Shown: piece by piece, positions 33,389-45,137 of the stretch
Layout of the letters: each line of letters starts with the position of its first letter
Numbering within the stretch: the stretch's first letter is position 1
NCBI RefSeq assembly: GCF_004193775.1
Contig: NC_041004.1
Coordinates: forward strand, 33,628,411-33,692,410
Length of the DNA: 64,000 nucleotides
DNA from: Glycine soja
Taxonomy: Eukaryota; Streptophyta; Magnoliopsida; Fabales; Fabaceae
Direction of reading: 5' to 3'
The notes under the pieces: model-generated
The model's input: the letters and a program-made list of their open reading frames with translations, nothing else
The model's database searches: none
Told to the model about the DNA's origin: nothing
Program-made: the position numbers and the translations under genes

Positions 33389-34053
33389 CTATGTTTGATT
33401 TCTAACTTTTAGATAATATTGTGCCCACTGTATGCGAAGTGCCTTAAATCTCTCTGCTTCCAATGGTCTAACTTCATTAAAATACTGCATGATGAAATAA
33501 AAAAATAAATTAATAATGTAATAACAATTATAAAAAAACCAAATTTGTTTGTAATAAACAATTACCGTCTCCCAATTATTCCTGAAAGATCCTAAGATTA
33601 TCGTGGACATCCAGTGCATCACGTAGTAGCCACATTCAGTGATTCCTTTTTGTCTATTACACTAAATACATAATGAAATTTGGATATTAATTAAACGTTA
33701 ACTACAATTAGTGTACACACACATAAAATATATATAAGTAGAACTTTTATTTAAATTACGTACCTTAACAACAATCCACCTAGCAGCAGCCTTGGATTTC
33801 GGTTGTGGAGTATCATCAAGTCCTTTCAAAGCACTAGTGTTGAATATAAGGAACATTAAAATATTGATGTTGTTGAGTTATGCCAATGAAAATGTATTGA
33901 AAACAATACTGACCTGTTAATTATTCCCTTAAGGTAGTTGTCTGGCCTGTTATGCAAAGAACAAAACCAGACAACTAGGTTTTCCTTAGGTAGAATGACG
34001 ACCATTTGCCAGTGTCCACTGCAGTAGAGACGAATATCGTGAAGCTGATCCAA
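33389..34053 (-). pseudogene. ULP1-like cysteine protease (C48) gene of CACTA-C, 3' exons
   Basis: Four exons on the minus strand. 34053-33914 has SGHWQMVVILPKENLVVWFC, with the catalytic His of the GHW box. 33833-33764 has LDDTPQPKSKAAARWIVVK (donor GTACGT). 33653-33566 has ITECGYYVMHWMSTIIL, with the catalytic Cys in ECGYYVMHW (donor GTAATT). 33484-33389 has YFNEVRPLEAERFKALRIQW, to a TAG stop. ULP1-type peptidase domains are common passengers in plant CACTA and MULE elements. The domain's N-terminal part is missing or diverged upstream, where the open frame stops. Splice signals are otherwise well kept, so this may be a recent truncation. Confidence 0.82.
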
Positions 34054-34270
34054 AGTATTGCTTTATGGTGACACCGGCTCCAACAGCACGAACACGGCCA
34101 GGGTGCTCTGGTCGCCCAATGGCAGCAGTCAGGATATCCTGACGTCCATGTGTCACATAGGCATGACAATTTCAATTAAGAGAGAAAATTAATAATATGA
34201 CTTATTTGTCGCAGTTTTTACAAATTTGATAACAAAATTTTAATTTTTTATCTTTAAGGGATCTAATTAT

Positions 34271-34520
34271 CACTACAAAAAGAATTACAATTTGTGACAT
34301 TAAAAAAGTGATTTCTAATGGTTAAAAATCACCACAAATTGCATTTCCAACGGTCTGGATTGACCATCAAGAGTACCATTGTCAGAAATTATTTGTGGCG
34401 ACTTTAAGTTGAGCGCTGGTAAATTCGTCAAAAAGTTTGTGGTGGGTTTATATTTTTAGCATTTTTCATTTTCTAGCGGTTTTGAAACCGCCACAAAGTT
34501 TATTTTTCCAATATTATATA
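34271..34520. repeat. left subterminal region of CACTA-D
   Basis: Repeated TTTGTGG/CCACAAA and CGGTTT/AAACCG motifs, including an inverted pair GCGGTTTTGAAACCGC near 34478. The right end at 37798-37843 has TGACGGTTTAGAAACAGCC. Confidence 0.75.
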
Positions 34521-35454
34521 TATTTTTATTTATTATATCTCCTATTATTTTATTTAAAACAAATACTATATAATTCATAATAGATCCATTTTTAATGTAC
34601 AACAGTTTAAAAAAACATATTGTCACTTAATTAGTATCTCATTGCATGAACCACCTTACACCTGTCAAGTCACTTTTTCATTCTTCCTCAATCTTACAAT
34701 TAAACCTGCAGCAGAGTGCAAAAATGATTTAGAAAATTGAATCAGTCTTTTTCTACTATCTGTTTGAAGGGGTGCAACTTATGATAGCTTATGAAGTACC
34801 TTTAATTTATGTGTCAAGAGGAAGAAATCACCCATTATGAAGTCAATTTGATCATCCACCGACCCCATAAGTAGTAGCTTTATACCTAACAAAGAAAAAA
34901 GAATTAGATTTATTTTCCTTTGGATGTAAGAACAGGCTCATATATTTTATTTTATTTTATCATGCGTTATGCGCTCTGCCAACTCAAGAGAGTAAAAAAA
35001 TACTTCCCCCATATATCACATTATGGGCTCTGCCTCCTCTGAGATTAACAAAACAAGACTCAAGATTTTGCAATAAAGACACACTTATGTTGAGTGTGTA
35101 AGACAGAGAAAGTATATATATTTGGTTTGCCGGTTCAAGCAATGGAGGGTCTAACTTCTAACTTCTTTAACTTGCTATATCAACAAAAACTTTCAAATTT
35201 GAATTAACTCACTCAAAATTTATTCCTATTTTTACAGATAAATATAAATAAAAAAGATAGCTAACTTAGTTCTATTTTTCTAGGTAAGGATAAATATAAG
35301 GATAAGTAACTTATTCATATTATCTAAGCTAAACGTCACCTAGCAATTTCTATTGTTTTGATAATCTAACATTCTAGAGTCACTTTAACAAGTTAAGCCC
35401 ATTCTAGTTATCAAAATCACTACAACAAAAAGGATTAGTAGTTAGTACTTACAG

Positions 35455-35525
35455 TATAAACCGCTTATGGTTGCTCCCTCACAAGAATAGATATTTGGCT
35501 TCCCATTGGTGTGTCGAGTGCACCT
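35455..35525 (-). pseudogene. unidentified exon-like fragment in CACTA-D
   Basis: A stretch bounded on the minus strand by a pyrimidine-rich TTTTTAG acceptor and a TACT|GTAAGT donor, so it has exon form. One frame reads CTRHTNGKPNIYSCEGAT, another ALDTPMGSQISILVREQP. The family was not recognised. Its place between other captured exons suggests captured DNA. Confidence 0.35.
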
Positions 35526-35825
35526 AAAAAGGGGGAAAAGACAAAGATTATTAAAAATGAGAATTGAAGAGATTAACCTTGATACAAAAACATAAAGGAA
35601 ATACAATAATTCCAAATAATACACACAAAACTGAGAAGCTGCATTAAAGCTTCAATGTCACTCTCAATATAAACTGAGAAGCTGCATTAAAGCTTCAAAC
35701 ATGAGTCTGGAACATTGCAAAAACATTCACTCAGTTATTCATAGCAGAGCTAAAAAGCAAAACTTGATAGACTGATTTAAAGTAATTTGAGAAATCATTT
35801 TAGCAAGATGAAACAATATTTGTAC

Positions 35826-36196
35826 CTTGGATGCTTTTACAGCAAGCTTTTCTTCCTACTCTGTGACAGACCAGGTTCCTTTGGGGTGGGAAAAGATCTC
35901 TTCCCTATGTGAAATCATCTTTTCGGCCTGCCAATAAGTGCTTGATTTCATTGAAGGGCAAATGTTAAGGATTAGAAAATGAAAACGATCAATACCATAC
36001 AATAAAAATTTCTAAGTGATGCTACTTTGGAATGCTATTTTGCAAGACAAGATAAGAAGTTGAGAACACACAAAAACTGGACATAATTAAATTTGGGTAA
36101 TCCAAGGCATACAAAGATTAAAGGCAAGCAAAACATAAAAACTGATCAATGCCTTTGTGGCCTCAATTTCATTTTTCTCAAAGCTCTTTATTCTCT
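35826..36196 (-). pseudogene. captured DEAD-box RNA helicase (RH28-like) exons
   Basis: The exon 35927-35826 lies between TTGGCAG and GTACAA and reads AEKMISHREEIFSHPKGTWS, then VTE, a stop and EEKLAVKASK. This is the C-terminal region after the helicase core of plant RH28/DDX27-type proteins, which act in ribosome biogenesis in the nucleolus. An exon-like piece just upstream (36196 to about 36148, after TTTCAG) reads RIKSFEKNEIEATKA and fits the preceding segment. The core helicase motifs are absent and the main exon has an in-frame TAG. Confidence 0.65.
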
Positions 36197-36444
36197 GAAA
36201 TAAATTGAAAATATAAACAAATACAATATTAATAAAAACAAAGTGAAAAATGGAAAAGAATGAAGAGTTAACAATTAAATAAAATCAAAACCTCTCTTCT
36301 TGAAGTATTTCAGATACTTATTTACTTTTGACTTCACAATTATGTCTATATGGTGCTTATCTCAGTCAAGCTTGCATTACATAAGAGTGGAAGAGAACAA
36401 TACGTAGGCAATATTATTTACACATCACCTTGTTTATTATTTAC

Positions 36445-36497
36445 CTCTGGAGTTGGAGCCTTTTTACGCTGCCCATTCAACCAACATATCCATTCAA
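36445..36497 (-). pseudogene. captured exon of complex I assembly factor NDUFAF2-like gene
   Basis: A 53-bp exon between TTTTAG and GTAAAT reads EWICWLNGQRKKAPTPE. A Trp-rich block followed by GQRKKAPTPEE is characteristic of plant NDUFAF2/mimitin-like proteins (NADH dehydrogenase 17.2-kDa-like). Only this exon was recognised, so the call rests on one short motif. Confidence 0.5.
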
Positions 36498-37597
36498 CTA
36501 AAATAACCAAACAATAATTATCTATTAATTTAAGAATGGGAAATTGGATAAAAAAAAATCAGAGATTTTTTCTGAATAAATTCAACGTATAAAATAATTG
36601 CCTGGATCCATCCCTAAATCAAAATGTAATAATAGACATATTAATTTAGCAGAGAAAGAGTGTTTCGTCAATGAATCAGATATTGGGGGAAGTAAAACCC
36701 TAATCGAATATTAGAAACAGTACCGAGAGGGAATAAACCGCTGAAGCTATGCATGAACCATTCGAATCCCTTTGAATCTCATCACCACCCAAAAGCTTCG
36801 TTCCACGATGAACAAATAATGCAACATCACCGCCCTTGCTCTGCACTTGACGAGATTCAGAACATAGATGGCACCAGTAAAGTACCTAGTGAGGTTTTGT
36901 TGCGATTGACACGAAAAAAGCTTTAGTCCCAAGGGCGCAGGTAGGGCTCCGGAAAAGCTTTGATTGTTGAAATTTTCTTGGGGCTTTGTTAGCGGTTGAC
37001 GGGATGAGAGATTTCATAGGTTTAAATTGTGTAAACAAGGCCTATGATGGCCAGAACCAACCCCGACGGCGGCAGAGTAGAGGGGGTTCCATGGAGTTCA
37101 AAGAAGAGAAAGGAACCTCGAATATGTGGTTTTTTTTTCGGTAAATACACTTCTTCATTTTTTTTAATTTAAAATATTATAAAATATAAATATTATATTA
37201 TATAATTTTTTTAATTGGTTTTAAAATTATTTATTTATTAAGTTAAATTTTATAATTTAATTTTTTAATTTTTTTAAATAAAATGATATTATTAAATATA
37301 ATTATTTTTATTTTATTATTTAATTTACTTAACATATTTTTAAAGTTAATATTTTTATTTAAAATTTAAATTTTTTAATATAATTATTTTTAATATAATT
37401 ATATTATTAAATATAATTAATTTGTTTATGTTATTAAATTTAATTAAAAATTAAAAACAAAATTGTTTAACAACTTATTTATAAAAAATATTATATTACA
37501 TTATTAATAAAATATTTAAACAATTACATTTGATTAAGAAAAAATTTAAGATAAAAATATACTATGACAATTGTTTTTATTATAGACTATGTTGCTG

Positions 37598-37602
<5 letters not shown>

Positions 37603-37661
<59 letters not shown>

Positions 37662-37665
37662 TTTT
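37603..37665. repeat. (AT)n microsatellite followed by poly-T
   Basis: About 21 AT units followed by about 20 T, inside CACTA-D. Confidence 0.9.
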
Positions 37666-37846
37666 ATTTTTTTATTTTTATTTTTTTTTTTACTTTCTCC
37701 TTTCATTTTCTTGTTTGTCCATAGCATAGCATGTGCGACATTTAAAATATTGAACTCCAGCTCTCACGGTTAAAGAATTTGCCAATAATTACATCATTTC
37801 TGACGGTTTAGAAACAGCCACTAAAAATTATTATTTTGTAGTGTAT

Positions 37847-39355
37847 CAATCAGCACCTAACAAAGTCAAAGTAAAAAATAAGTATCTACCCTAATATAAA
37901 TATGAATTTGAGTAATAAACGTGTAAGTTTCCCAAAAATAAAGGACGCAAATTTAATTTCGTTAATAATTATTATTAAGGTATCTATGTAACATAATTTT
38001 AAGTTTAAATTGAATTTTTTTTTAAAATAACATGAGTATTAAACTTACGTCAGAGTTTTCCCAAAATTAAGGACACAAGTATAATGGTCAATAATTATTT
38101 TAATTAAGGTATATATTTACTATAATTTTTAAATATCTAAATTAAAATTTAGGAAGAACAAAACTCGTTAATGTAATAATCATAATAATAATTATAATTA
38201 TGATTCCGAACTAAATATTTATGAAACATTACATCACAACCCATGCCATACAGGTCGACACATGTACTCCAAACCGTGAAAACCATGAAAGCTTCTGTTT
38301 GATTGTCACGTGAATTTCTTACCTAAGAAAATATTCACAAATTTTATATCACTATAAAGAAGGGGGTTGAATTTTATTTAAAACGTCACAAATCTTTTTG
38401 AAAAACTTAAGCTTTGTTTGTTCAACGGAGGATGCCCAAAGTAAGTTTTTAAGACAGGTTTCGATATAAATCTCTTATTCCAAAACCTTTGTAGAAATAA
38501 GGTAAAGAAATTGTTAGAAACACAAGGTGAGTTTGGGATATAACAAAAGCAATATAAATAATACAAGGTATTTTTAAATTGATTCATCTCTATTATGAAG
38601 ATTAAGTTCCGCTTGTGATAAACTATCAATCACATTTTCATATAATTTAAAAACATGCCTATATACTTTATCAATCAACTTCATTTTGACGAATGATATG
38701 CCTTTTAAAAAATATTAATTTTATATTTTTTATACTCTATTTGAATATTAAAAAATTATTATATTTTTTATATTTCAGTAAATATATATGTATCTTTAAC
38801 GTTTTTTTTCTAAAATATGTATCTTTTTGACGGCATGTATTTAATATTATGCAAGAATCATATCTTAAATTAATTTTTAGAATTTTTTTATAAATAACAA
38901 TGATTTTATATTTATTCTAAAATATGTCCATTGAAATAAATTATTTTATCGGTCATAGAGATCTGACTAAACAATTATTTTTTTTTGTCTTTTCTTGGTT
39001 GAATAGTTATTATATATTTTTATGTTTAATTTTTACGAATAAAAAAAATTAATCAATCCGACCCTACACTTACTTGGATAGTAGTCACACACTATATTTG
39101 GACATTTGCAGTAGATCGATCTTTGACAAAAAAAAGTTACGCAAGATTTTAATTTCTATAAAGAAACCATATAATTTTGTTGATTAAATAATAATAAAAT
39201 TAAATTTACGAAATTCATTTTAAAAATTTAGTTTAATTTTTAAATGTTTACCTTTTGAATTTATAATTGTTTCTTAATTATTATATATTTTTAATTAAAA
39301 TATAATTAATAACGCAATATATGATTTTTTTAAAATATATAAAAATTAAAAAAAA
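37847..39355. other. CACTA-C interior, AT-rich, no gene recognised
   Basis: Between the right end of CACTA-D and the right hairpin array. Short open frames lack family patterns. The sequence is strongly A/T-rich. Confidence 0.55.
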
Positions 39356-39359
39356 ATTT

Positions 39360-39815
39360 ATATTAACATCGGTTTTTTGGAAAACCGATGTTAACATATC
39401 ATATGTTAACATCGGTTTTTCAAAAACCGATGTTAACTAATGATGTTAACATCGGTTTTCCAAAAAACCGATGTTAACGTGTATGTATTAACATCGGTTT
39501 TTTGGAAAACCGATGTTAACATATTACACGTTAACATCGGTTTTTGAAAAACCGATGTTAACGTGTATGCATTAACATCAGTTTTTTGGAAAACCGATGT
39601 TAACATATTATACGTTAACATCGGTTTTTGAAAAACCGATGTTAACAAATGATGTTAACATCGGTTTTCCAAAAAACCGATGTTAACATCATTAGTTAAC
39701 ATCGGTTTTTTGGAAAACCGATGTTAAGAATAATACTTTATTTACAAATATGCCACCGCGTTTAACTTAACATCGGTTTTGTAAAAAACCGATGTTAATA
39801 AGCCGATGTTAAAAC
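39360..39815. repeat. right subterminal hairpin array of CACTA-C
   Basis: About ten palindromic units of the TTAACATCGG/CCGATGTTAA type, with spacers such as CATATTACAC and CGTGTATGTA unlike the left array. It includes a short TTTACAAATATGCCACC segment also found, inverted, in CACTA-E (63882-63897). Confidence 0.95.
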
Positions 39816-40168
39816 TACTTTTTGTAATAGTGTAAAAGTGAGAGCTGCCTAAAAATCAATGCAAAAAGATGACTCTTAAAGTTATATTTTGTTTTACTTC
39901 ACTCTTTTATTGTTGGTCTCCAATGAGTAAAGAATTGGTTTTTGTTGATATTATTGTTTTCTTTTTGGTTTTTGATATGGCAGTATTAATTCTAATTTCT
40001 ATCTATTATATTGGCTTATGTTTCTGTTTGAGGTGATGATCTAACGGAATAAGATTTTGTTGTTCTTGTGTTTGTGTTAGTGATTATGGTTACTTTTGTG
40101 AGAGATATAATTTTTCCTCTTGAAGCTGTATTATGGTTTGGAAAAGTTAAATGGAAACAATAATACAA

Positions 40169-40285
40169 CTTGGTTATTCACTTTGCACCTTCACTGGACA
40201 TTCAACACCTATAATGTTAGTAGATTTTCATCCAAATAAAGATTACCTCATCTGCTCTTGTGATGATAATGGTGACATAATGCAG
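40169..40285 (+). pseudogene. captured LEUNIG-like corepressor exon (WD40)
   Basis: The frame reads LGYSLCTFTGHSTPIMLVDF and continues HPNKDYLICSCDDNGDI. The order TFTGH, V-DFHPNKD and LICSCD identifies a WD40 blade of the plant transcriptional corepressor LEUNIG. The N-terminal LUFS domain is absent. It lies to the right of CACTA-C, in the same orientation as the other captured fragments of CACTA-A. Confidence 0.82.
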
Positions 40286-41552
40286 TTTTTTATTTTATTT
40301 TGTACCTGATCAAGTGCTATATGTAGCACTGTCATGAGATGGGAATCATGCACTGACATGGAAGACCAATTATGCCTGGCAGGACAGAGGTAACAATTAG
40401 CTAACTTAAGCATATGATCATGAAAGAATTTTAATTTTGTGGTTGAAGATGCTTTTTCCTTTTACGTACGACTCCGAGAGAGAAGGTTACAATTTTCATG
40501 TCTGCTCATGTCTCATGCATATTAGAGGAGTTCTTGGTTTTCTTTTCTTGTCTTATTAATTCTATTTCCCCTCTCTCTTTTCATTCTTTTCTATTTCCCC
40601 TCTCTAACATATTACAATAACCTATAGAATTTAAGATGCTAATTTTGTTTTTTTTCTCTCACTCTTTTTATCCCCTCTTCTAAGTTATAGATTAATTGGT
40701 TATATAACTAGTTAAAGATGTAACTGGTTATATAACTAATGAACTAAATTAAAAAGAGATGAATATATAGTTTAAAAATGAACTAAATTTCTGGACCAAA
40801 TAAAAAGAGATCTAAACTAAATATAGGTCAAGCCTAAATTTGATGCATAACCTTTAGCAATTATGGCTCAGTTACAACTTGAAAGTAAATTTGCCATGAC
40901 GAAGGTTTGGGGTTGTTGTCCATGAATAATACTATGTGCATCAAATTTTTTTAAAATGTATTTTCTCTTCTCCCACATGTTGCTTTATTCACATATCATA
41001 GATTAAAATTCTGACATATACTTAAAAGGATTAAACTACTTGCTACTTGTGTTACATATTGTGGATACACTGAAATTTTTTAATACAAAACAAAGATGAG
41101 ATAAATTCTCTCATGGAAAAAAAATTATTTTGGTCCTGAAATGTCACATTAGTCCTAAAGTTAAGAAAATTTAAAATAAGTTTTTAGAATATTAAATAAG
41201 TTTCTAAATAGTTATTGTTATTTTAATTTTTAAACAATGTTAATATTAATAGTTAGGTTAATTTTGTTTTGAAAATATTGCTATTTTAATTTTTAAACAT
41301 GTGTTAATATTTTTTTTTTAATTCTGAAAATATTGTATTTTCAAAATTTTTTTCTTTTTTAAATTTTCTTACTTTAATATTTTTCAATTCATTCTTTTCT
41401 ATTTTGTAAGAATATTTTCAACCCTTTTGTTAATATAAAATTAAGGAGATTGCTTTGACATTACCATATATGTTTCAGCATTGAAATTAACACTTGAAGG
41501 GAAAAGATATTACTCTGTTCACTCTTTACACTTACCTTTTACTCATCTGCAG

Positions 41553-41659
41553 CTCATATACCAATATATTTGTATCCCTTCCTTAATACAACCCGTAAGT
41601 CTAGATTATTTGAGTATTTGAGGCTTACCACTCTTGGAGTCATTGGTGCCTTAGTGAAG
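41553..41659 (+). pseudogene. captured CNOT9 (RCD1-like, CCR4-NOT complex) exon
   Basis: After a CTGCAG acceptor the frame reads [20 protein letters not shown] and [16 protein letters not shown], ending at a GTACAA donor. This block is among the most conserved parts of CNOT9/RCD1, an armadillo-repeat subunit of the CCR4-NOT mRNA deadenylation complex. Only this exon is present. Substitutions such as R for S in NTT(S)KSR indicate drift after capture. Confidence 0.9.
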
Positions 41660-42116
41660 GTACAACCTCCTTGCACAAACAAATTCACTTCTTCTTCCCA
41701 AGAAATTGTTGATGCCTATGGGTAATTTACTACAACGTTATCTAGCTGCTTATAAATGCACTCCACTCTATTTTTTAACAATAAATATTGGTAGTTACTT
41801 TCTCTCTAGGTCATACAGAGATAAAAACAAAAAATAGTTGATACGAGAGTATTTGTCAAAACAAATTTACAAGTTAGTTGAAAATTAAACTTATAAATTA
41901 GTTGAAACTCATAAGAGCTGAAATAATAAAAATTTATGAGCTAGCTAGTTGATTGGATAAAAATATTTAATAATATTAGCCAATAAGCTAGTTGATTGAA
42001 TACAAATATTTAATAATATTAGCCAATAAGCTAGTTAATAAATATAAAATGACATAAATATTTTGATTTAATTACTTGATATAAAGAGAGATATCAAATA
42101 AACCTAGTGTGAGGAG

Positions 42117-42400
42117 TCTGAATGCTGTTGTTGATTGGCAACAACAATGTGGCTATCTGGTTGTTCTTTGATTATTTTTGGGAATGTGGGATATCTCCCT
42201 CTACCCCAATGTCCTAAAATCCTCAATAATTGTTTCCTCATATTGTGATGTTAATGGTTTTCTTATTGTGTTTCTTGTTACATTTATACATATACCAGTA
42301 TGCATCGGGTGATATATCGTCTATTATGCTATGGGATGTTGATAAAGAGCAACTTGTTTATTCTAAATCTTCATCATCAGATTGCAGTGTCTCAGTGTTG
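42117..42400 (+). pseudogene. captured RAPTOR1 exons (TOR complex scaffold)
   Basis: Exon 42117-42159 reads LNAVVDWQQQCGYL and ends at a GTTGTT donor. Exon 42299-42400, after ACCAG, reads YASGDISSIMLWDVDKEQLV and SKSSSSDCSVSVL, ending at GTAAGC. This is the WD40 region of RAPTOR, the TOR-kinase partner that recruits substrates. The two exons join in phase. Neighbouring exons on both sides are missing. Confidence 0.88.
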
Positions 42401-42420
42401 GTAAGCCTCATCTTTGCATG

Positions 42421-43534
42421 ATGTGGTTTGTGTTGGTAATTCTTATGATTGCTTTAGTTATTTTGGCATGACAACTAAGATGTTTTTCAAGACATTTGAG
42501 CCAAATATTGTTTGAGGTTTGACATGCCAATTACATAAGATGTTTAATGGAACAATTTGATTTTGTAAGTATACAAGAAGGCAAAATTTGAGATTTCTAG
42601 TCATAGGTTAGAGTTGAGTGTCAATTTGCCTTCATGTGTCTATCCTTCCCATCGGATTGAGCTATTTTAAATTAGGTGATTTGACATTTATCTAGTAGTT
42701 TCACTTTGAATTGCCACCTAACTGTTATTGGTTTGAACCCACCATACTTTTTATTCCTTTAACTAAGTTTGTTTTAACATGAATTAGCATATCAAAGCTT
42801 CAAAAAGTTGACTGCACCACTCCATTTGTTCATACCTTTGCAAGCAGGCTTCTTATATGAACATGTATTTTTTAGTATCTTTTTAAATATAGTTTGTTGT
42901 ACTTGTGGAGGCCCTTGAAAAATTAAGAAAAACATTGGTGGTAACTGGTAAGAAAGTAAGAAACAGACTATAATACTGACTATGTGGATTGCTTATGATG
43001 TGGTTTTCTTATGAAAATAACTTGTGTAGTTGCAGGTATACATAATTTTTAGTATTGATTTTCTCTCTTCATTGTTAGTATTGATTTGAAACACTTGGAC
43101 CTATTGTGTCCAACTCTTAATTACCTGGGCCATGTTTGATCTCCACTCACACCACAACATCACAACATCAGGGGATGTCCTAGCTACTAAATTTGGATGG
43201 CTTGTAGTACTAGGCCTTGCAGTCTATCTACATCATATCCCTTATGGTATGAGTTGCATATATCATTTGTAATATTGGAGTGTCAGTAGGGAATTAAGTA
43301 TATATAGATGTGGACAAAAAGGTAATAAAATTGTTGAATGTAGCCATTACATCATAACTATATGTATAGCTTCTTTGTGTCAATGATACAAATTGGAAAT
43401 ATTTAATTATATGTTTTTATTACTATACTGCTACCTATTAAAGCATAAGTTATAACTTGTTTTAATGATGTGCACATTAAGATTACTTTTTTCATTGCCT
43501 TTATTCATGAACAAAAAGCAAAAAAAAAAAATTA
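42421..43534. other. CACTA-A interior without recognised gene
   Basis: About 1.1 kb between the RAPTOR fragment and the right subterminal array. It is probably captured intron or filler DNA, with no coding pattern seen. Confidence 0.5.
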
Positions 43535-43924
43535 CAATTCTACATCGGTTATTAGGATAACCGATGTAAAATTGTTGAAAGTTTATGACGGTTATAATTA
43601 TAACCGACGTAGAATCATGATGATACTACTGCGGGTTCATATGGAGAGCCGATGTAGATTGTCCATGAATCTACAACGGGTAGCAAAAAAACCGATGTAG
43701 ATAGGCTAGATTCTACGACGGGTTGTTCAACACAACCGATGTAGATTGCCAATGAAACTAAGACGGGCTTAGGTCCAGACCTGTCTTTGAATGAAGTGTT
43801 TCTACATCGGTCAAACAACCGATGTAAAAGGGTGTTGGTCTTTCAACGATGCGGGCTACAACATCGTGTTATAACCGATGTAGAAGGGGTGTTTTAACTG
43901 ATGTAGAATGGTCATTTTGTAGTA
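43535..43924. repeat. right subterminal array of CACTA-A
   Basis: Multiple TCTACATCGG / CCGATGTAGA units in both orientations, interspersed with GACGGTT, GGCTTAGGTCCAGACC-type and ACGGGTT variants, ending GTCATTTTGTAGTA at the CER1-like exon. Confidence 0.85.
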
Positions 43925-45072
43925 ACCTTGGTGAGTTTGCCCCTAAGTAATACTTGAGTTGTTCTATTTGGAATGCCATTAAGAACAACAACAGCAAGTG
44001 CAAGACTACTTCCATCTACAACCTTAACTCTTAGGTTTGGATGCTTACTGACATATAACCCTCCATAAATGTTAAGATTTTCTCCTTGATTTAAAAGGCC
44101 TAGGCATAACAATTTTATGCCTTTTTGGTGTGCTTCTAATATTGCTTCCTCAATCATTTTGTTGATGGACATTTTTTGTGATATCATGAAGTACTACAAA
44201 AAAAATGCATAGTTATATTATTTTACATATTGTCATATAATAAACAAGAGATCACATAAAATTACATTAAAGTTTTGCTGAAATAATTAATCCCTAAAAT
44301 AATTATATTGAATAAAGCATATGAAAAGGTAATAATTTAACTTGTTAGTTAAATACTGACATTATTGGTTTGTATAATAAGTTCCGTAGACAATTCCATA
44401 ACGAATTAGATTTGAATCTGGCCGGTATAACATTCAACATCCAAAAAGTTAAATATAAACATATCAACTTGATGTGCAATATTCAATAGGATTTTAAGAA
44501 GACATTATCAAACAAAAAACTATAATATTCTATTTTATTTTATATATACTAAATAATTTTCATTAAATATACGACAAATTGATAAAAAAAAATACATATA
44601 TAATTATAAAGAATGAAATTGTTGATATTTACTTGTTGACTGTACTTAGGTATTGCCCAACTTTGCAACTTAAGTTTGTTAAAACGATTCCCCTCCACAA
44701 TGAATGTACGACCATAGACTAATCTGAGCATCATGGAGCAAGCTGTCATTGGCCACATCAAACAAAGGTGCCATTTTGATGTATACGGCTTGTAGGCCAG
44801 GTAAGCAAAACCAAGCCTAAGATGATAAATAGATTCAAGAGTTGTAAGGTATGTTAGGTTCACAACATTTGGAATTTCTTTCTCTCATTTTGATGTTGAA
44901 TCATGTAATTGATCCGAGGCCTTGTCTAAGGTGCCATAAATGTAGTCATAAAATGGCATAAACAAAGAGTAATTTGTCTTAAATTGGGTATGGTGCAAAG
45001 AGTGAAACCTGTAAGATAATGAGTATATTTTGTTACTTGCTGTAATTAAAAATGCAATATAAACATTAATGG

Positions 45073-45137
<65 letters not shown>

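Larger units (their letters stand above)
34271..37843. mobile_element. CACTA-D, nested gene-capturing CACTA element
   Basis: Termini CACTACAAAAAGAATTAC (left) and CACTACAAAATAATAATT (right, other strand), flanked by TAT on both sides (34268-34270 and 37844-37846). Subterminal motifs differ from CACTA-C: GCGGTTTTGAAACCGCC palindromes and CCACAAA/TTTGTGG. It is inserted upstream of the ULP1-like gene of CACTA-C. The interior has exon fragments of at least two host genes and an AT-rich right part with an (AT)n-T(n) tract. Confidence 0.9.
32359..39832. mobile_element. CACTA-C transposon (Tgm-like), host of CACTA-D
   Basis: The left end is CACTATTAGAAAATATGC and the right end is CACTATTACAAAAAGTAG on the other strand, flanked by TAA on both sides (32356-32358 and 39833-39835). 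Both ends carry dense arrays of hairpin-forming GTTAACATCGG/CCGATGTTAAC units. Internally it carries an intron-containing ULP1-like protease gene remnant and the nested CACTA-D (TSD TAT). Native length without CACTA-D is about 3.9 kb. No TNP2-type transposase was recognised, so it is probably a deleted derivative. The CACTATTAGAAAA terminus resembles the soybean Tgm family. Confidence 0.92.
12806..43924. mobile_element. CACTA-A, gene-capturing CACTA transposon hosting nested insertions
   Basis: The left terminus is CACTACTACAAAAGTG and the right terminus read inward is ACTACAAAATGACC, both followed by subterminal motifs of the TCTACATCGG/CCGATGTAGA family. Both ends abut the same exon of a CER1-like gene: residues before the right end (LRGKLTKV) and after the left end (IAFTLCQQGV) join without a gap, which pairs the ends. 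The 31.1 kb includes copia-2 with its TSD (15.6 kb) and CACTA-C with its TSD (7.5 kb), so the original element was about 8 kb. It carries exon fragments of at least six host genes. The right junction lacks the terminal C and a recognisable 3-bp duplication, so a few bases were probably lost there. No CACTA transposase was recognised in its own DNA, so it is presumably non-autonomous. Confidence 0.85.

Noticed and set aside
37564..37773. Open frame with YIYIYIYIYF
   Set aside because: Translation of the (AT)n-poly-T tract.
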